Below are positions 52,942 to 62,790 of a DNA stretch of 64,000 nucleotides, piece after piece. The position numbers and the translations under genes were made by a program. Source of the DNA: Chloroflexota bacterium (GTDB lineage: Bacteria; Chloroflexota; Anaerolineae; Anaerolineales; Anaerolineaceae); the NCBI GenBank assembly GCA_016838895.1, contig JAEKNU010000008.1, forward strand, positions 1-64,000, given 5' to 3'. The first letter of the stretch is position 1, and the number at the start of each line of letters is the position of its first letter. The notes under the pieces are model-generated. The model was not told the origin of the DNA. It made no database searches and worked only from the letters and a program-made list of their open reading frames with translations.

Positions 52942-54369
52942 TTACAAACCCGATAAATTAATTAGGTACTGTGGGAAAATACTCAACCCACCAATCAGCA
53001 GAGCCGCAACCAGAGCAATCAATTTCGGCCATATATCCACGGAAAGTTTGGGTTCCCCAGGCTGCATGAACATGATCATCACCACTCGCATATAATAAAA
53101 TGCGGATACCAACGATGCCAGCGCGCCAATGACTGCCAATACACCGAAACCTCCGGCGATAGCTGTACGGAAGAGGAATAATTTACCAACCAACCCGATT
53201 GTCAACGGCATACCGGTGAAGGAAAGCATGAAAAATAACATGGCAAGTGCCATAGCAGGCGCCGTTTTCCATAAACCAGCATAATCCTCAAGCATTAAGC
53301 CTTCGTCGTTTTTCCTTTCCAATTGAGCCACTACTGACCATGTGCCAAAACTGGCAATACCATAAACCATCAAATATACGACAATGGAGCTGATACCATC
53401 CTGAATTAAATTCGGTTGGCTAAAAACTGTTAACACCATCAGCATGTATCCTGCATGTGCAATACTGGAATAAGCCAACATACGCTTGATATTCTTTTGC
53501 AACAAGGCTAAAACGTTACCCACGACCATGGTCAATGCCGATAGCACCCAGAAAACGGTGCTGAATTGTAAAATATCCAGGGGGAATACACTGCTGAATA
53601 AACGAATTAAAACTACAAACCCGGCTGCTTTTGTGCCCACAGCCATAAACGCCACTGTAGGTGTGGGTGCACCCTCATATACATCAGGAACCCACATATG
53701 AAAAGGCACTACCGCGATCTTGAACGCCAGACCAATCATCATCAGGGCGCCGCCCAACAGCAAATACACATCATTGGCCGCACCTGTTTTGATGATATTG
53801 GCAATCTCTGTGAATTGCATGGTGCCTGTTGCCCCGAAGGTTAAGGCAATGCCAAACAATAAGAATCCAGAGGCAAAAGCGCCTAACAGGAAGTATTTTA
53901 ATCCAGCTTCAGCTGAACTGCTCTTGCGAATATTAAAAGCAGACAAAACATACAACGGAATAGAAAACATCTCTAATGCCAGAAATACCATCAGTAAATG
54001 AGAAGCAGACGCCATCAGCATCATGCCGCTGACGCTGATCAACAATAGTGGATAAAATTCTGTGTGATTATTCTCTGTTCGTTTTAAATAATCAAAAGCC
54101 AAACCAACACTCAATAGTCCGGCTGCAGCAAAGAAGGCATTAAAAAATACCGCCAACTGATCAGCCATAACCATTCCCTGAAAGGCAGGTTCAACCTGAA
54201 CGCGTTGGGAGATACTAACACCCAAGGATATCGCCAGACCAACCGCAGCTAATAAAACCGTAATGGATTTCCTTTTTTCAGGAATCCATAAGTCGACCAG
54301 CACGATAACCACAGCCCATAATGCCAGAAATGCCGCGGGAAGAATTTGTAGTAAATCAATCATACTCAT
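52942..54369 (-). CDS. nuoN: NADH-quinone oxidoreductase subunit N
   Basis: This 475-residue protein has about 14 membrane helices and is one of the three antiporter-like proton-pumping subunits of complex I. It carries the MrpD-like core with the conserved Lys in KIAVVPFHMWVPDVYEGAPTPTVAF, and the helix KRMLAYSSIAHAGYMLM. It is the last gene of the nuo run and is 12 bases after nuoM. A terminator follows. Confidence 0.95.
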   Translation of the reverse strand: MSMIDLLQILPAAFLALWAVVIVLVDLWIPEKRKSITVLLAAVGLAISLGVSISQRVQVEPAFQGMVMADQLAVFFNAFFAAAGLLSVGLAFDYLKRTENNHTEFYPLLLISVSGMMLMASASHLLMVFLALEMFSIPLYVLSAFNIRKSSSAEAGLKYFLLGAFASGFLLFGIALTFGATGTMQFTEIANIIKTGAANDVYLLLGGALMMIGLAFKIAVVPFHMWVPDVYEGAPTPTVAFMAVGTKAAGFVVLIRLFSSVFPLDILQFSTVFWVLSALTMVVGNVLALLQKNIKRMLAYSSIAHAGYMLMVLTVFSQPNLIQDGISSIVVYLMVYGIASFGTWSVVAQLERKNDEGLMLEDYAGLWKTAPAMALAMLFFMLSFTGMPLTIGLVGKLFLFRTAIAGGFGVLAVIGALASLVSAFYYMRVVMIMFMQPGEPKLSVDIWPKLIALVAALLIGGLSIFPQYLINLSGL

Positions 54370-54381
54370 GATTCATCTCCA

Positions 54382-55890
54382 TCAATGGACTGTAAGGGCG
54401 ACCTGCTGTAACATGTCGCTCAATTGATGCATGGATGGATTGATCAGATCCAGGAAAAACTGTGGATATAAGCCAATCCAGAACATCAGAATAATTAAAG
54501 GAATCAAAATAATCATTTCCCGTGTGCTGATAGGGGTCAATGCCTTCTTGGTTTCATCAGCAAGCGGTCCCAGGAACACTTTCTCAAACAGCTTCAATAG
54601 ATACAACGCTGCTAAAATGACACCCAACGCAGCCAGTACTGTAAACCAGATACTGCCCAACACCTCTGACCCAAAACTGCCCACAAGAATTGTAAATTCA
54701 CCCACAAAACCGTTTAACCCAGGCAAGCCCATGGAGGATAGAATACTGATCAATGCTATACCGCCAAAAATTGGATAAATTTTCCAAACCCCGCCAAAAT
54801 CACTCATTAAACGCGAATGACGCCGTTCATACAGCATCCCAACAATCAGGAATAATGCGCCGGTACTGATGCCGTGATTGACCATCTGCAATACTGCACC
54901 GGAAAGTCCCAGATCAGTAAAGGCGAAAATACCCAGAACCACGAATCCGAGATGACTTACAGAAGAGTACGCTACCAGCTTCTTCATATCCTTTTGGGCA
55001 AAGGCCACGGCTGCACCATATAAAATGCCTACCACAGCCAATCCAGCCAGCCAGGGGGCAAAACGCACACTGGCCTCGGGAAATAGCCCCAAATTGAAGC
55101 GAATCAGGCCATAGGCACCCATCTTCAATAAAACACCCGCCAGGATCACCGACCCGGCCGTAGGTGCCTCAACATGTGCATCCGGCAGCCAGGTATGTAA
55201 AGGCCACATGGGTACTTTAATCGCAAAAGCCAGGGCAAATGCCATGAATAACCAGACCTGTACATCGCGGAACAAGGCACTGGATGTCATCACATCCGCT
55301 AATGCGAACGAACCTACTTGATTACCCATATACAACATTGCCAGGAGCATTAACAATGAGCCTGCCAAGGTGAAGATGAAAAACTTCACCGCAGCATAAC
55401 GGCGATTTTCTCCACCCCAAATGCCAATCAGGAATATCATCGGGATCAGTGTAAATTCCCAGAATAAATAAAACAGGATCATATCCTGTGCCAGGAAAAC
55501 GCCATTCATGCCAACTTCCAGCAGCAGGAAGACAATCATAAATGATTTCACCTGCGTCTGTACTGCACTCCAGGTGGAAAGCAGCGCGATAGGCACCAGA
55601 AAACTGGTTAATAAAACCATTAATAATGCCAGTCCATCAACACCTAATGCATAATGTATGTCCAATCCCAGTATGGAAAACCAGAGAACATCTTCAGATA
55701 ATTGATAACCCACAGCAGATGGATAAAACTGGACGACGACCCAAATCGTCAGCGCCAATGTTAGCAATGAAGCAAACAAAGCTGTCCAACGGATCGCCTT
55801 TAATTGGCTTTTGCGTAAAAACAGCAAGATCAGGGCGCCAATAAGTGGCGAGAAGATCACCCAGGTAAGTGGATTGATTCCAATGCTCAT
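54382..55890 (-). CDS. nuoM: NADH-quinone oxidoreductase subunit M
   Basis: This 502-residue membrane subunit has the antiporter-like fold. Family markers are VDGLALLMVLLTSF, the helix FAIKVPMWPLHTWLPDAHVEAPTAGSVI with its proton-channel Lys, and KKLVAYSSVSHLGFVVLG. It pumps protons in complex I. It lies between nuoL and nuoN, 26 and 12 bases from its neighbours. Confidence 0.96.
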   Translation of the reverse strand: MSIGINPLTWVIFSPLIGALILLFLRKSQLKAIRWTALFASLLTLALTIWVVVQFYPSAVGYQLSEDVLWFSILGLDIHYALGVDGLALLMVLLTSFLVPIALLSTWSAVQTQVKSFMIVFLLLEVGMNGVFLAQDMILFYLFWEFTLIPMIFLIGIWGGENRRYAAVKFFIFTLAGSLLMLLAMLYMGNQVGSFALADVMTSSALFRDVQVWLFMAFALAFAIKVPMWPLHTWLPDAHVEAPTAGSVILAGVLLKMGAYGLIRFNLGLFPEASVRFAPWLAGLAVVGILYGAAVAFAQKDMKKLVAYSSVSHLGFVVLGIFAFTDLGLSGAVLQMVNHGISTGALFLIVGMLYERRHSRLMSDFGGVWKIYPIFGGIALISILSSMGLPGLNGFVGEFTILVGSFGSEVLGSIWFTVLAALGVILAALYLLKLFEKVFLGPLADETKKALTPISTREMIILIPLIILMFWIGLYPQFFLDLINPSMHQLSDMLQQVALTVH

Positions 55891-55916
55891 AATCGATCCT
55901 TTCGTATGAATTCAAC

Positions 55917-57899
55917 TCAACGTAAAAATAAATAAGCAAATAGTACAACCACACCAAAGAAAAATACCATAGCGTAGGTACGTATAAAACCATTTTGCAA
56001 GCGTGCCAGAAAAGCAGAGAACAAGCGTGTGCTGTGACCCAGGCCAACCATCGATTGATCAATTCCTTGTTGGTCAAACTGTTCTGCCAGCCAACCGGAT
56101 AGTCTTTTGAATGGAGAAACAATCAATACTTGATATAGCTCATCCACGCGCCATTTATCAGCCAGCAGCGTGTAAAGACCAGCTAACGGCCTGGCTAATG
56201 GATCCGGTCGATCCGGGCTGCCAAGGGAACGTTGACCATAAAAATTCCAGGCAACCACCAAACCGATCAGGGCCACCACAAAAGCAGTAGCAGCCAAAGG
56301 AATAGAAAATCCTACTTCCAGCATTTCAACAAGGCTGTGTTCCAACCAATGGCCCAGAGTATGTAATTCAGGCAACTGCATGACACCGCCACCAAAAGCA
56401 AGGATCGCCAGAATGATCAATGGAATCAACATAACAGGCGGACTTTCTTTTGCATTTTCTGCGGCCTTTGTGCGTGCTTTACCAAAAAAGACCATCAACA
56501 ATTGTCTGGTGATATAAAAAGCAGTCAGGAACGCCGCCAGAATGAGCACTACCAAAATACCCATGGATTGCTCAGACGCAGCCGCCAGGATTTCGTCCTT
56601 GGAAAAGAAACCTGAAAGTGGTGGTATACCGGCCAATGCCAGTGAACCAATCAAATAAACCCAGAACGTGGCTGGCATTTTCTTTTTTAAACCGCCCATA
56701 TTGCGCATGTCTTGTGCATCAAAATCATGCTCACCATATTCGCTGCTAGCCTCGTGTCCGCGTTCCACACCTAAAACAACTGATCCAGCGGCCAGGAACA
56801 ATAAAGCCTTGAAAAAGGCATGTGTGGCTAAATGGAAAATCCCGGCTACGTATGCTCCCATTCCTACCGCTGCCACCATAAACCCTAATTGACTGATCGT
56901 GGAATAAGCCAGCACTTTCTTGATATCGGTCTGCGCTACCGCGATTGTCGCGGAAAATAAAGCAGTAGCCGCCCCCACCCAAGCAACCGTTTGTTGTGCT
57001 GCTGGAACTGCATTAAACAAAACCGAGGAACGTGCAATCAGATATACACCCGCAGTTACCATGGTTGCCGCGTGAATCAAGGCAGAAACAGGCGTCGGGC
57101 CTGCCATCGCATCCGGCAGCCAGACAAACAGCGGAATCTGTGCCGATTTACCGGTTACACCCAGAAGCATCAATAGGGTAATCGCCAGCAATACACCGGG
57201 AATAGCATTCGCCATTGCAGGCACCTGACTGAATACTACATCAAAATCCAGACTGCCAAAATGCCAGAACATGAGGAACATTGCCACCAGCAAGCCAAAA
57301 TCACCGATACGATTAACGATAAAGGCTTTCTTGCCGGCTTTGGCGTTGCCCCAACCATCCTGGCCTTTCTCAAACCAGAATCCGATCAGAAGGAAGGAGC
57401 ATAAACCAACGCCTTCCCAGCCAACAAAGAGCATTAAAAAGTTGTTGGCAGTGACCAAAATCATCATTGCCGCTACAAACAAATTCATATAGATGAAGAA
57501 GCGTGTAAATCGGGTGGGATCATTCTGATGCCGCACATCATGGTGCATGTATCCAATGGAATAAACATGAATCAGGGCTGCTACACCACTGACCACCAGC
57601 ACCATCACCATGGACAAGGTATCCACCCTGAAATCCCAACTGAGATGCAACGTACCAATGCGAATCCAATCTGCAAGATGCACAATGGCTGGTTCGGGGT
57701 GTTTTAACAACTGCATAAAAACAATGATGCCAGTGCCAAAGGATGCCAATACAGCCAGGCTGCCAATCCAGCCCGAGGCTTTCTCCCCGATCTTTTTCCC
57801 GATCAATAAATTTATTAGTAACCCAATCAGCGGGGAAAATACCACCCAGGGTATCAATCTGAGTATCGGATCACTTGTGTATTCAACCAGTGGTGTCAT
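55917..57899 (-). CDS. nuoL: NADH-quinone oxidoreductase subunit L
   Basis: This 660-residue subunit is the largest antiporter-like component of complex I. It has the GWEGVGLCSFLLIGFW and SAQIPLFVWLPDAMAGPTPVSALIHAATMV blocks and KKVLAYSTISQLGFMV, with a long C-terminal region (from about 520) that forms the lateral helix and extra transmembrane helix. It lies between nuoK (17 bases) and nuoM. It is complete. Confidence 0.96.
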   Translation of the reverse strand: MTPLVEYTSDPILRLIPWVVFSPLIGLLINLLIGKKIGEKASGWIGSLAVLASFGTGIIVFMQLLKHPEPAIVHLADWIRIGTLHLSWDFRVDTLSMVMVLVVSGVAALIHVYSIGYMHHDVRHQNDPTRFTRFFIYMNLFVAAMMILVTANNFLMLFVGWEGVGLCSFLLIGFWFEKGQDGWGNAKAGKKAFIVNRIGDFGLLVAMFLMFWHFGSLDFDVVFSQVPAMANAIPGVLLAITLLMLLGVTGKSAQIPLFVWLPDAMAGPTPVSALIHAATMVTAGVYLIARSSVLFNAVPAAQQTVAWVGAATALFSATIAVAQTDIKKVLAYSTISQLGFMVAAVGMGAYVAGIFHLATHAFFKALLFLAAGSVVLGVERGHEASSEYGEHDFDAQDMRNMGGLKKKMPATFWVYLIGSLALAGIPPLSGFFSKDEILAAASEQSMGILVVLILAAFLTAFYITRQLLMVFFGKARTKAAENAKESPPVMLIPLIILAILAFGGGVMQLPELHTLGHWLEHSLVEMLEVGFSIPLAATAFVVALIGLVVAWNFYGQRSLGSPDRPDPLARPLAGLYTLLADKWRVDELYQVLIVSPFKRLSGWLAEQFDQQGIDQSMVGLGHSTRLFSAFLARLQNGFIRTYAMVFFFGVVVLFAYLFLR

Positions 57900-57916
57900 A
57901 AGCTACTCCATCCCGC

Positions 57917-58216
57917 TTAATCTTTTAATTCATTCATATCATCGATATTAATCGATTGTTTCTGCCGGAAAATTGCAACCATCAATGCCAGGCCAATGGC
58001 GACTTCAGCAGCGGCTACAGTCATGACGAAAAAAACAAAGATCTGACCGGAAAGCACATTATATTGCGCCGCAAAAGTTACAAAAGCCAGATTGGCCGCA
58101 TTGAACATCAATTCCAATGACATAAATATCACGATGGCATTTCGTCGCAGCAGAACCCCTATCACGCCAGTCAGAAACATCATCCCTGCCAGTAAAATCA
58201 GACCATCAACTGTCAT
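57917..58216 (-). CDS. nuoK: NADH-quinone oxidoreductase subunit K
   Basis: This 99-residue protein has three membrane helices and the conserved membrane Glu residues (IFMSLELMFNAANLAF, then TVAAAEVAIGLALMVAIFR) used in proton translocation. It overlaps the nuoJ end by four bases (ATGA type), so translation is coupled. It is of normal length. Confidence 0.97.
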   Translation of the reverse strand: MTVDGLILLAGMMFLTGVIGVLLRRNAIVIFMSLELMFNAANLAFVTFAAQYNVLSGQIFVFFVMTVAAAEVAIGLALMVAIFRQKQSINIDDMNELKD

Positions 58217-58764
58217 ATGATCTCCTCGGCATGCTCAACCGGATTCTTTTCAATACTCGCACGTTGCTTTTTATCCTTATGGGTTATCAGTACTGCGCCA
58301 ATCGTCGCGGCTAACAGTATTGCAGCCGTCATTTCAAAGGGTAGTGCATATTCAGTAAACAATGCCTTCCCAATCTGCGCTGGGGAGACAAACACCACAG
58401 TAGATAATTTGCCGCTGCCCAACCCATTGCGCTGGGTAAAGACCAATACCATTTCAACAATGAAAAGCGCTGCCAGGAAAAACGAAAAAAAACGTTGTCC
58501 ACGCAGCGGTTCCTTTTGAGATACGGATTCGGCGCCCAAAAGCATGATTACAAACAGGAACAACACCATAATCGCACCGGCATACACGGTAATTTGCGTT
58601 AGTGCAATGAAAGGAGCGCCCAGAAACAGATAAATCAAGGCTACATTCAAAAAGTTAAAAACCAGCAGCAAGGCAGAGTAAACTGTATTCTTTACCAGCA
58701 GCATACCGATGCCGCTGCCAAGAACCAATACAGCAATGCCAATAAATAAAATCTGATCCGGCAT
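58213..58764 (-). CDS. nuoJ: NADH-quinone oxidoreductase subunit J
   Basis: This 183-residue subunit has five membrane helices and the conserved segment FIALTQITVYAGAIMVLFLFVIMLL typical of NuoJ. The tail (KDKKQRASIEKNPVEHAEEII) is polar. It is 12 bases after nuoI and overlaps nuoK. It belongs to the membrane arm near the quinone site. Confidence 0.96.
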   Translation of the reverse strand: MPDQILFIGIAVLVLGSGIGMLLVKNTVYSALLLVFNFLNVALIYLFLGAPFIALTQITVYAGAIMVLFLFVIMLLGAESVSQKEPLRGQRFFSFFLAALFIVEMVLVFTQRNGLGSGKLSTVVFVSPAQIGKALFTEYALPFEMTAAILLAATIGAVLITHKDKKQRASIEKNPVEHAEEII

Positions 58765-58776
58765 ATTACCTTCCTC

Positions 58777-59268
58777 CTAGTCCTGTGGGTCCTGCATTTC
58801 GGGCACAGCGCGGTTATACAGACCCGGTTCGGTTACCTGCGGTGTAGGCCGCCCACCCACTGGTACTGGTACGATCAAACGTTCCTTTGTGTAGATGGAA
58901 TCCTCGCGTTTCTCAAAGGATAACTCATACTGATCACCCAGTACAATTGCTTCTGTTGGGCAGGCATCTTCACAAAATCCACAATAAATGCAACGCAGCA
59001 TATTAATTTCATAAGTACTCGCATAGCGTTCCCCGGGTGAATAACGCTCGTTATCCGTATTTTCAGAGGATTCTACAAATATTGCGTCAGCCGGACAGGC
59101 AGCCGCACACAAGGCACATCCGATACATTTTTCGAGACCATTCTCATAGCGTTCCAGGACATGTCGGCCGCGGAATCGTTTGCTGACCGGCCGTTTCTCT
59201 TCCGGATACTGCACCGTTACCGGTTTACGAAACATTTCCTTGAACGTTGTTTTTAACCCTTGAAACAT
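58777..59268 (-). CDS. nuoI: NADH-quinone oxidoreductase subunit I
   Basis: This 163-residue subunit holds two [4Fe-4S] clusters, seen as CIGCALCAAACPADAI and CIYCGFCEDACPTEAI, which pass electrons toward the quinone. It starts with a basic helix (FQGLKTTFKEMFRKP) and its C-terminus is slightly longer than the E. coli protein. It lies four bases from nuoH. Confidence 0.97.
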   Translation of the reverse strand: MFQGLKTTFKEMFRKPVTVQYPEEKRPVSKRFRGRHVLERYENGLEKCIGCALCAAACPADAIFVESSENTDNERYSPGERYASTYEINMLRCIYCGFCEDACPTEAIVLGDQYELSFEKREDSIYTKERLIVPVPVGGRPTPQVTEPGLYNRAVPEMQDPQD

Positions 59269-59272
59269 GGCT

Positions 59273-60280
59273 TCACGCTCCTATTAATAAAACAATTGCC
59301 GCAGTGACAAGCACATTTAACAAGGCAATCGGAAATAGAATTTTCCAACCAAATGCCATTAATCGATCATAGCGGATACGCGGCAGCGTTGCCCGAATCC
59401 AGATCATGGTAAACAACCATGCGACAACCTTTACAAATAACCATATCGGACCCAACCAGGGCAACTGCTTCACAAAGGGTCCCTGGAAACCGCCCAGAAA
59501 AAGAGAGGAACCAATCATGGCGATGGCGATCATTTTGATATATTCCGCCATGAAAAACAGCGCGAATTTCATCCCGGAATACTCGGAGTGATAGCCTGCA
59601 ACAAGTTCCTGCTCGGCTTCCGGCATATCAAACGGGGCGCGATTTACTTCGGCCAAGCTGACAATATAAAAGATCACAAAAGCCACTGGCTGCAGTACAA
59701 TGTACCACATCGGTTTTTGTGCTCGCACAATATCCAGCATACCCATTGAACCTGCCATCATGATCGGCCCCATCACGGAAAAACCCATAGCCAATTCATA
59801 ACTGATCATCTGAGCAGTCGCTCGTAAACCACCCATGGTGGCATACTTGTTATTGGATGCCCAGCCTGCCAGCGCAATACCATAAATCGATATGGAAGTC
59901 ACCGATAAAATATACAAAACACCCACATTGACATTTGCCAGATGCAAGCTGATTTGCTGCTCGCCAATCGGGAAAGAGAAATCACCCCATGGAATCACGG
60001 CCGTGATAATGAGTGCCGGGATAACCGTCATCACTGGTGCCAGGACGAACATCAATTTATCCGCATTACCAGGAATTAACTCCTCTTTGAAGATTAATTT
60101 AATGCCATCCGCAACAGGTTGAAATAATCCAAAAGGACCCGCCCGGTTGGGACCATAGCGTGATTGCATTCTCGCCAATACTTTCCGTTCCATCCAGGTC
60201 AGGTAGGCAAATCCACCGGTCATGGCAAGAATGATAATTAATGATTTAACGAGCCATTCTATAATCAAACCAATTTCCAT
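59273..60280 (-). CDS. nuoH: NADH-quinone oxidoreductase subunit H
   Basis: This 335-residue membrane subunit has eight helices. The signature MERKVLARMQSRYGPNRAGPFGLFQPVADGIKLIFKE at the N-terminus and the quinone-site segment EVNRAPFDMPEAEQELVAGYHSEYSG are intact. It links the peripheral arm to the membrane arm and forms part of the quinone channel. It is 9 bases after nuoG. Confidence 0.97.
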   Translation of the reverse strand: MEIGLIIEWLVKSLIIILAMTGGFAYLTWMERKVLARMQSRYGPNRAGPFGLFQPVADGIKLIFKEELIPGNADKLMFVLAPVMTVIPALIITAVIPWGDFSFPIGEQQISLHLANVNVGVLYILSVTSISIYGIALAGWASNNKYATMGGLRATAQMISYELAMGFSVMGPIMMAGSMGMLDIVRAQKPMWYIVLQPVAFVIFYIVSLAEVNRAPFDMPEAEQELVAGYHSEYSGMKFALFFMAEYIKMIAIAMIGSSLFLGGFQGPFVKQLPWLGPIWLFVKVVAWLFTMIWIRATLPRIRYDRLMAFGWKILFPIALLNVLVTAAIVLLIGA

Positions 60281-60289
60281 TAATCTACC

Positions 60290-62788
60290 TCATTTATCCA
60301 TTTCTGGTTTTAACGCCTGGATTTTTACAGCCACAGGTCCAAATAAGGGGATCCCCATACTGCGCGGGATGACCACACAATCTTCGGGAAGTTCTGCTTC
60401 CAAACGCAGGTTTACTTGAATCTTCTGTTCAAATACAATCAATTGGGCAGGATGATCATGGGAGAGGCTTAATTGTTCAGCCGTCTTGGGATTCATCCAA
60501 ACCGCTTTGGATTCCAATCTATTTTTTAGTAAAGGGGTGTCTATAAGCATGGCACCCAGATCATATAACACTGTGGTGGGATACGCTACCAGATACCCTG
60601 CTGGAACGGTTAAGGGCAAAGGTGTATTCGGTAAGACAACATTCAAGGCGGCTTTCCTGTCAGCAAATGTTTCCAACTGCATGCCTAAACCCTGATTGTT
60701 TTCATACATGGTGCCGCCATAATACAGATCGCTGCGTCCAATAATCGGCCATTGCTGTTCTGTATTCGCCAGTTTTGGATAACTAATGACCTCATAGCGC
60801 TCAATCTGCCGTGAAATCTGCTTCATGATCACCGAGGCGGATGTGTCAATCAGTTCCAGTCCCATTTGCAGGCCTATTTGTGCTGCTACAGCAAAATCAG
60901 GTCGGGTACCCTGCGTAGCATCCACAGCCGGATAATAGCGCTGTACACGTCGCTCTCCGCTGGTATAAGTACCTTCTCGTTCGGCTTTCGCCTGCACCGG
61001 GAAAACCACATTTGCCAGTTTAGCCGTTTCTGTCAGGAATAACTCCTGAACAACCACAAAGGCACGCTCCTTCAATACTGCCGCCAATTGTGGGTCATCT
61101 CCTGCCGGATCTGCTCCGGCGATATATATAACTTCACCTTTTTCTACTGCAGCGCTGAGGTTCTCTACAGGTTTGAAACCCATATCCCAGGCACCCTGAG
61201 TATTGGCGTGCGGCCAAACCATCACCAATCCGTTATTGGGTTTGCCAGTATGATGGGCATCTAGCAAATATTCTGCCAAGTAATGTGCCACCACATTGGA
61301 TTGGGCAATGCCCATACCTTCACCGCCCAGAAAGATAATTACATTCTCAGCTTCATTCAAAAGTGCCTGAGCAGCCTGTACATCAGTTGCTGCATTGACA
61401 CCGTCTTTCTTGAGTAATCCTTTTACCGCATCAATTTCTTTACCATAGGCATAGCGCAAGGAAAGTGTTGCAAATTCATCCGAACGCGTAGAGCGGGGAT
61501 GCCAGGAAATGACCTTTGCACCGCGTTCAGCGGCTTGTTTAATCCGCAGCCACCAAACCGGCGCTTCATTGTGCAGGTCACTGGCAGCAATTAAAATGAC
61601 TGTTTCAGGACCGATATCTTTTAGATTGGTGCCTTTCCCAACACCAACCTGATTGGTCAAGTCGCCACCGCCAAATGTATTGTATAAAATACCCTGCCAG
61701 CCGTTATTGAACTGCCGAATATTAAATAAATCCTCATTGGATAAGCGTCCGCTTACCAGGCTGATCAAGCGTTCCTTATGCTTTGAAAACTGTTTCGCCG
61801 CCAAAGCCAATGCTTCTTCCCATGTAGCTTCTTGTAGCTGGCCATTTTTACGAATCATAGGCATCGTCAAGCGCTGCGGCTGCTCGGCATAATGATAGCC
61901 AAAGCGTCCTTTATCACACATCCAGATTTCGTTTACCGCTTCATTCTGCCGCGGCATGACCCGTTTGATTACATTTCGTCCGCCAGATTTGGCTTCACGA
62001 CGCACATTATTTACCGTGTTGCAACCTACCGGGCAATGCTCACAAATCGAAGCGGCCTTGTTCATTTCCCAGGGGCGTGCCCCAAAACGGAAATCGGCGG
62101 TGGTTAACGCACCCACCGGACAAATATCGGTCGTATTGCCGGAAAAGATCGAATCAAATCCGGGTTCGGATGAGGTGATGATTTCCAACTTGCGCCCGCG
62201 TTGATGAAACGCCAATACCGGATCAGCCACGACATCATGTTGGAACCGTACACAGCGCCCACATTGAATACAACGTTCACGATCCAGATAGATCAAGTCA
62301 CCCAATGATACATGCTTTTGAGAATGCATCTTCTCACTGAAATCAAAACGAGAGGTGGCTGAACCATGCGCCATGGTCAGGTTTTGTAGTGGGCATTCAC
62401 CACCCTTATCGCAAATCGGACAATCCAATGGATGCGAGGTAAGGATAAATTCCAACACATTGTTACGTGCTTGCTGTACCGCATCTGTTGTAGTGCGTAC
62501 AACCATGCCATCCGCAACAGGTGTCGTACAGGCCGTTTCCAGTTTTGGTCCAAAGCGAATTTCAGGGTTGCCGTCAGCACGAATTACCGGTTGGCCGGTT
62601 TCGCGGTTAATCAATGGCCTGCCAATTTCCACCAGACACATACGACACATACCCACCGGTTCCATCTTGGGATGATAACAAAATACGGGAATATCAATAC
62701 CGGCCTGTTTGGCGGCATCCACGATCAACATTCCTTTGGGAACGGAGAGTACATGATGATCAATCGTCAGGGTAACTTGCTCTGACAT
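60290..62788 (-). CDS. nuoG: NADH-quinone oxidoreductase subunit G
   Basis: This 832-residue iron-sulfur subunit begins with the [2Fe-2S] ferredoxin-like domain (FCYHPKMEPVGMCRMCLVEIG), then the Cys-rich HPLDCPICDKGGECPLQNL, the RERCIQCGRCVRFQ cluster site and CEHCPVGCN, before a molybdopterin-oxidoreductase-like fold without molybdenum (about 240-830). It passes electrons from NuoF toward NuoI. Only two bases separate it from the upstream nuoF stop. The protein is complete. Confidence 0.96.
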   Translation of the reverse strand: MSEQVTLTIDHHVLSVPKGMLIVDAAKQAGIDIPVFCYHPKMEPVGMCRMCLVEIGRPLINRETGQPVIRADGNPEIRFGPKLETACTTPVADGMVVRTTTDAVQQARNNVLEFILTSHPLDCPICDKGGECPLQNLTMAHGSATSRFDFSEKMHSQKHVSLGDLIYLDRERCIQCGRCVRFQHDVVADPVLAFHQRGRKLEIITSSEPGFDSIFSGNTTDICPVGALTTADFRFGARPWEMNKAASICEHCPVGCNTVNNVRREAKSGGRNVIKRVMPRQNEAVNEIWMCDKGRFGYHYAEQPQRLTMPMIRKNGQLQEATWEEALALAAKQFSKHKERLISLVSGRLSNEDLFNIRQFNNGWQGILYNTFGGGDLTNQVGVGKGTNLKDIGPETVILIAASDLHNEAPVWWLRIKQAAERGAKVISWHPRSTRSDEFATLSLRYAYGKEIDAVKGLLKKDGVNAATDVQAAQALLNEAENVIIFLGGEGMGIAQSNVVAHYLAEYLLDAHHTGKPNNGLVMVWPHANTQGAWDMGFKPVENLSAAVEKGEVIYIAGADPAGDDPQLAAVLKERAFVVVQELFLTETAKLANVVFPVQAKAEREGTYTSGERRVQRYYPAVDATQGTRPDFAVAAQIGLQMGLELIDTSASVIMKQISRQIERYEVISYPKLANTEQQWPIIGRSDLYYGGTMYENNQGLGMQLETFADRKAALNVVLPNTPLPLTVPAGYLVAYPTTVLYDLGAMLIDTPLLKNRLESKAVWMNPKTAEQLSLSHDHPAQLIVFEQKIQVNLRLEAELPEDCVVIPRSMGIPLFGPVAVKIQALKPEMDK

Positions 62789-62790
62789 AG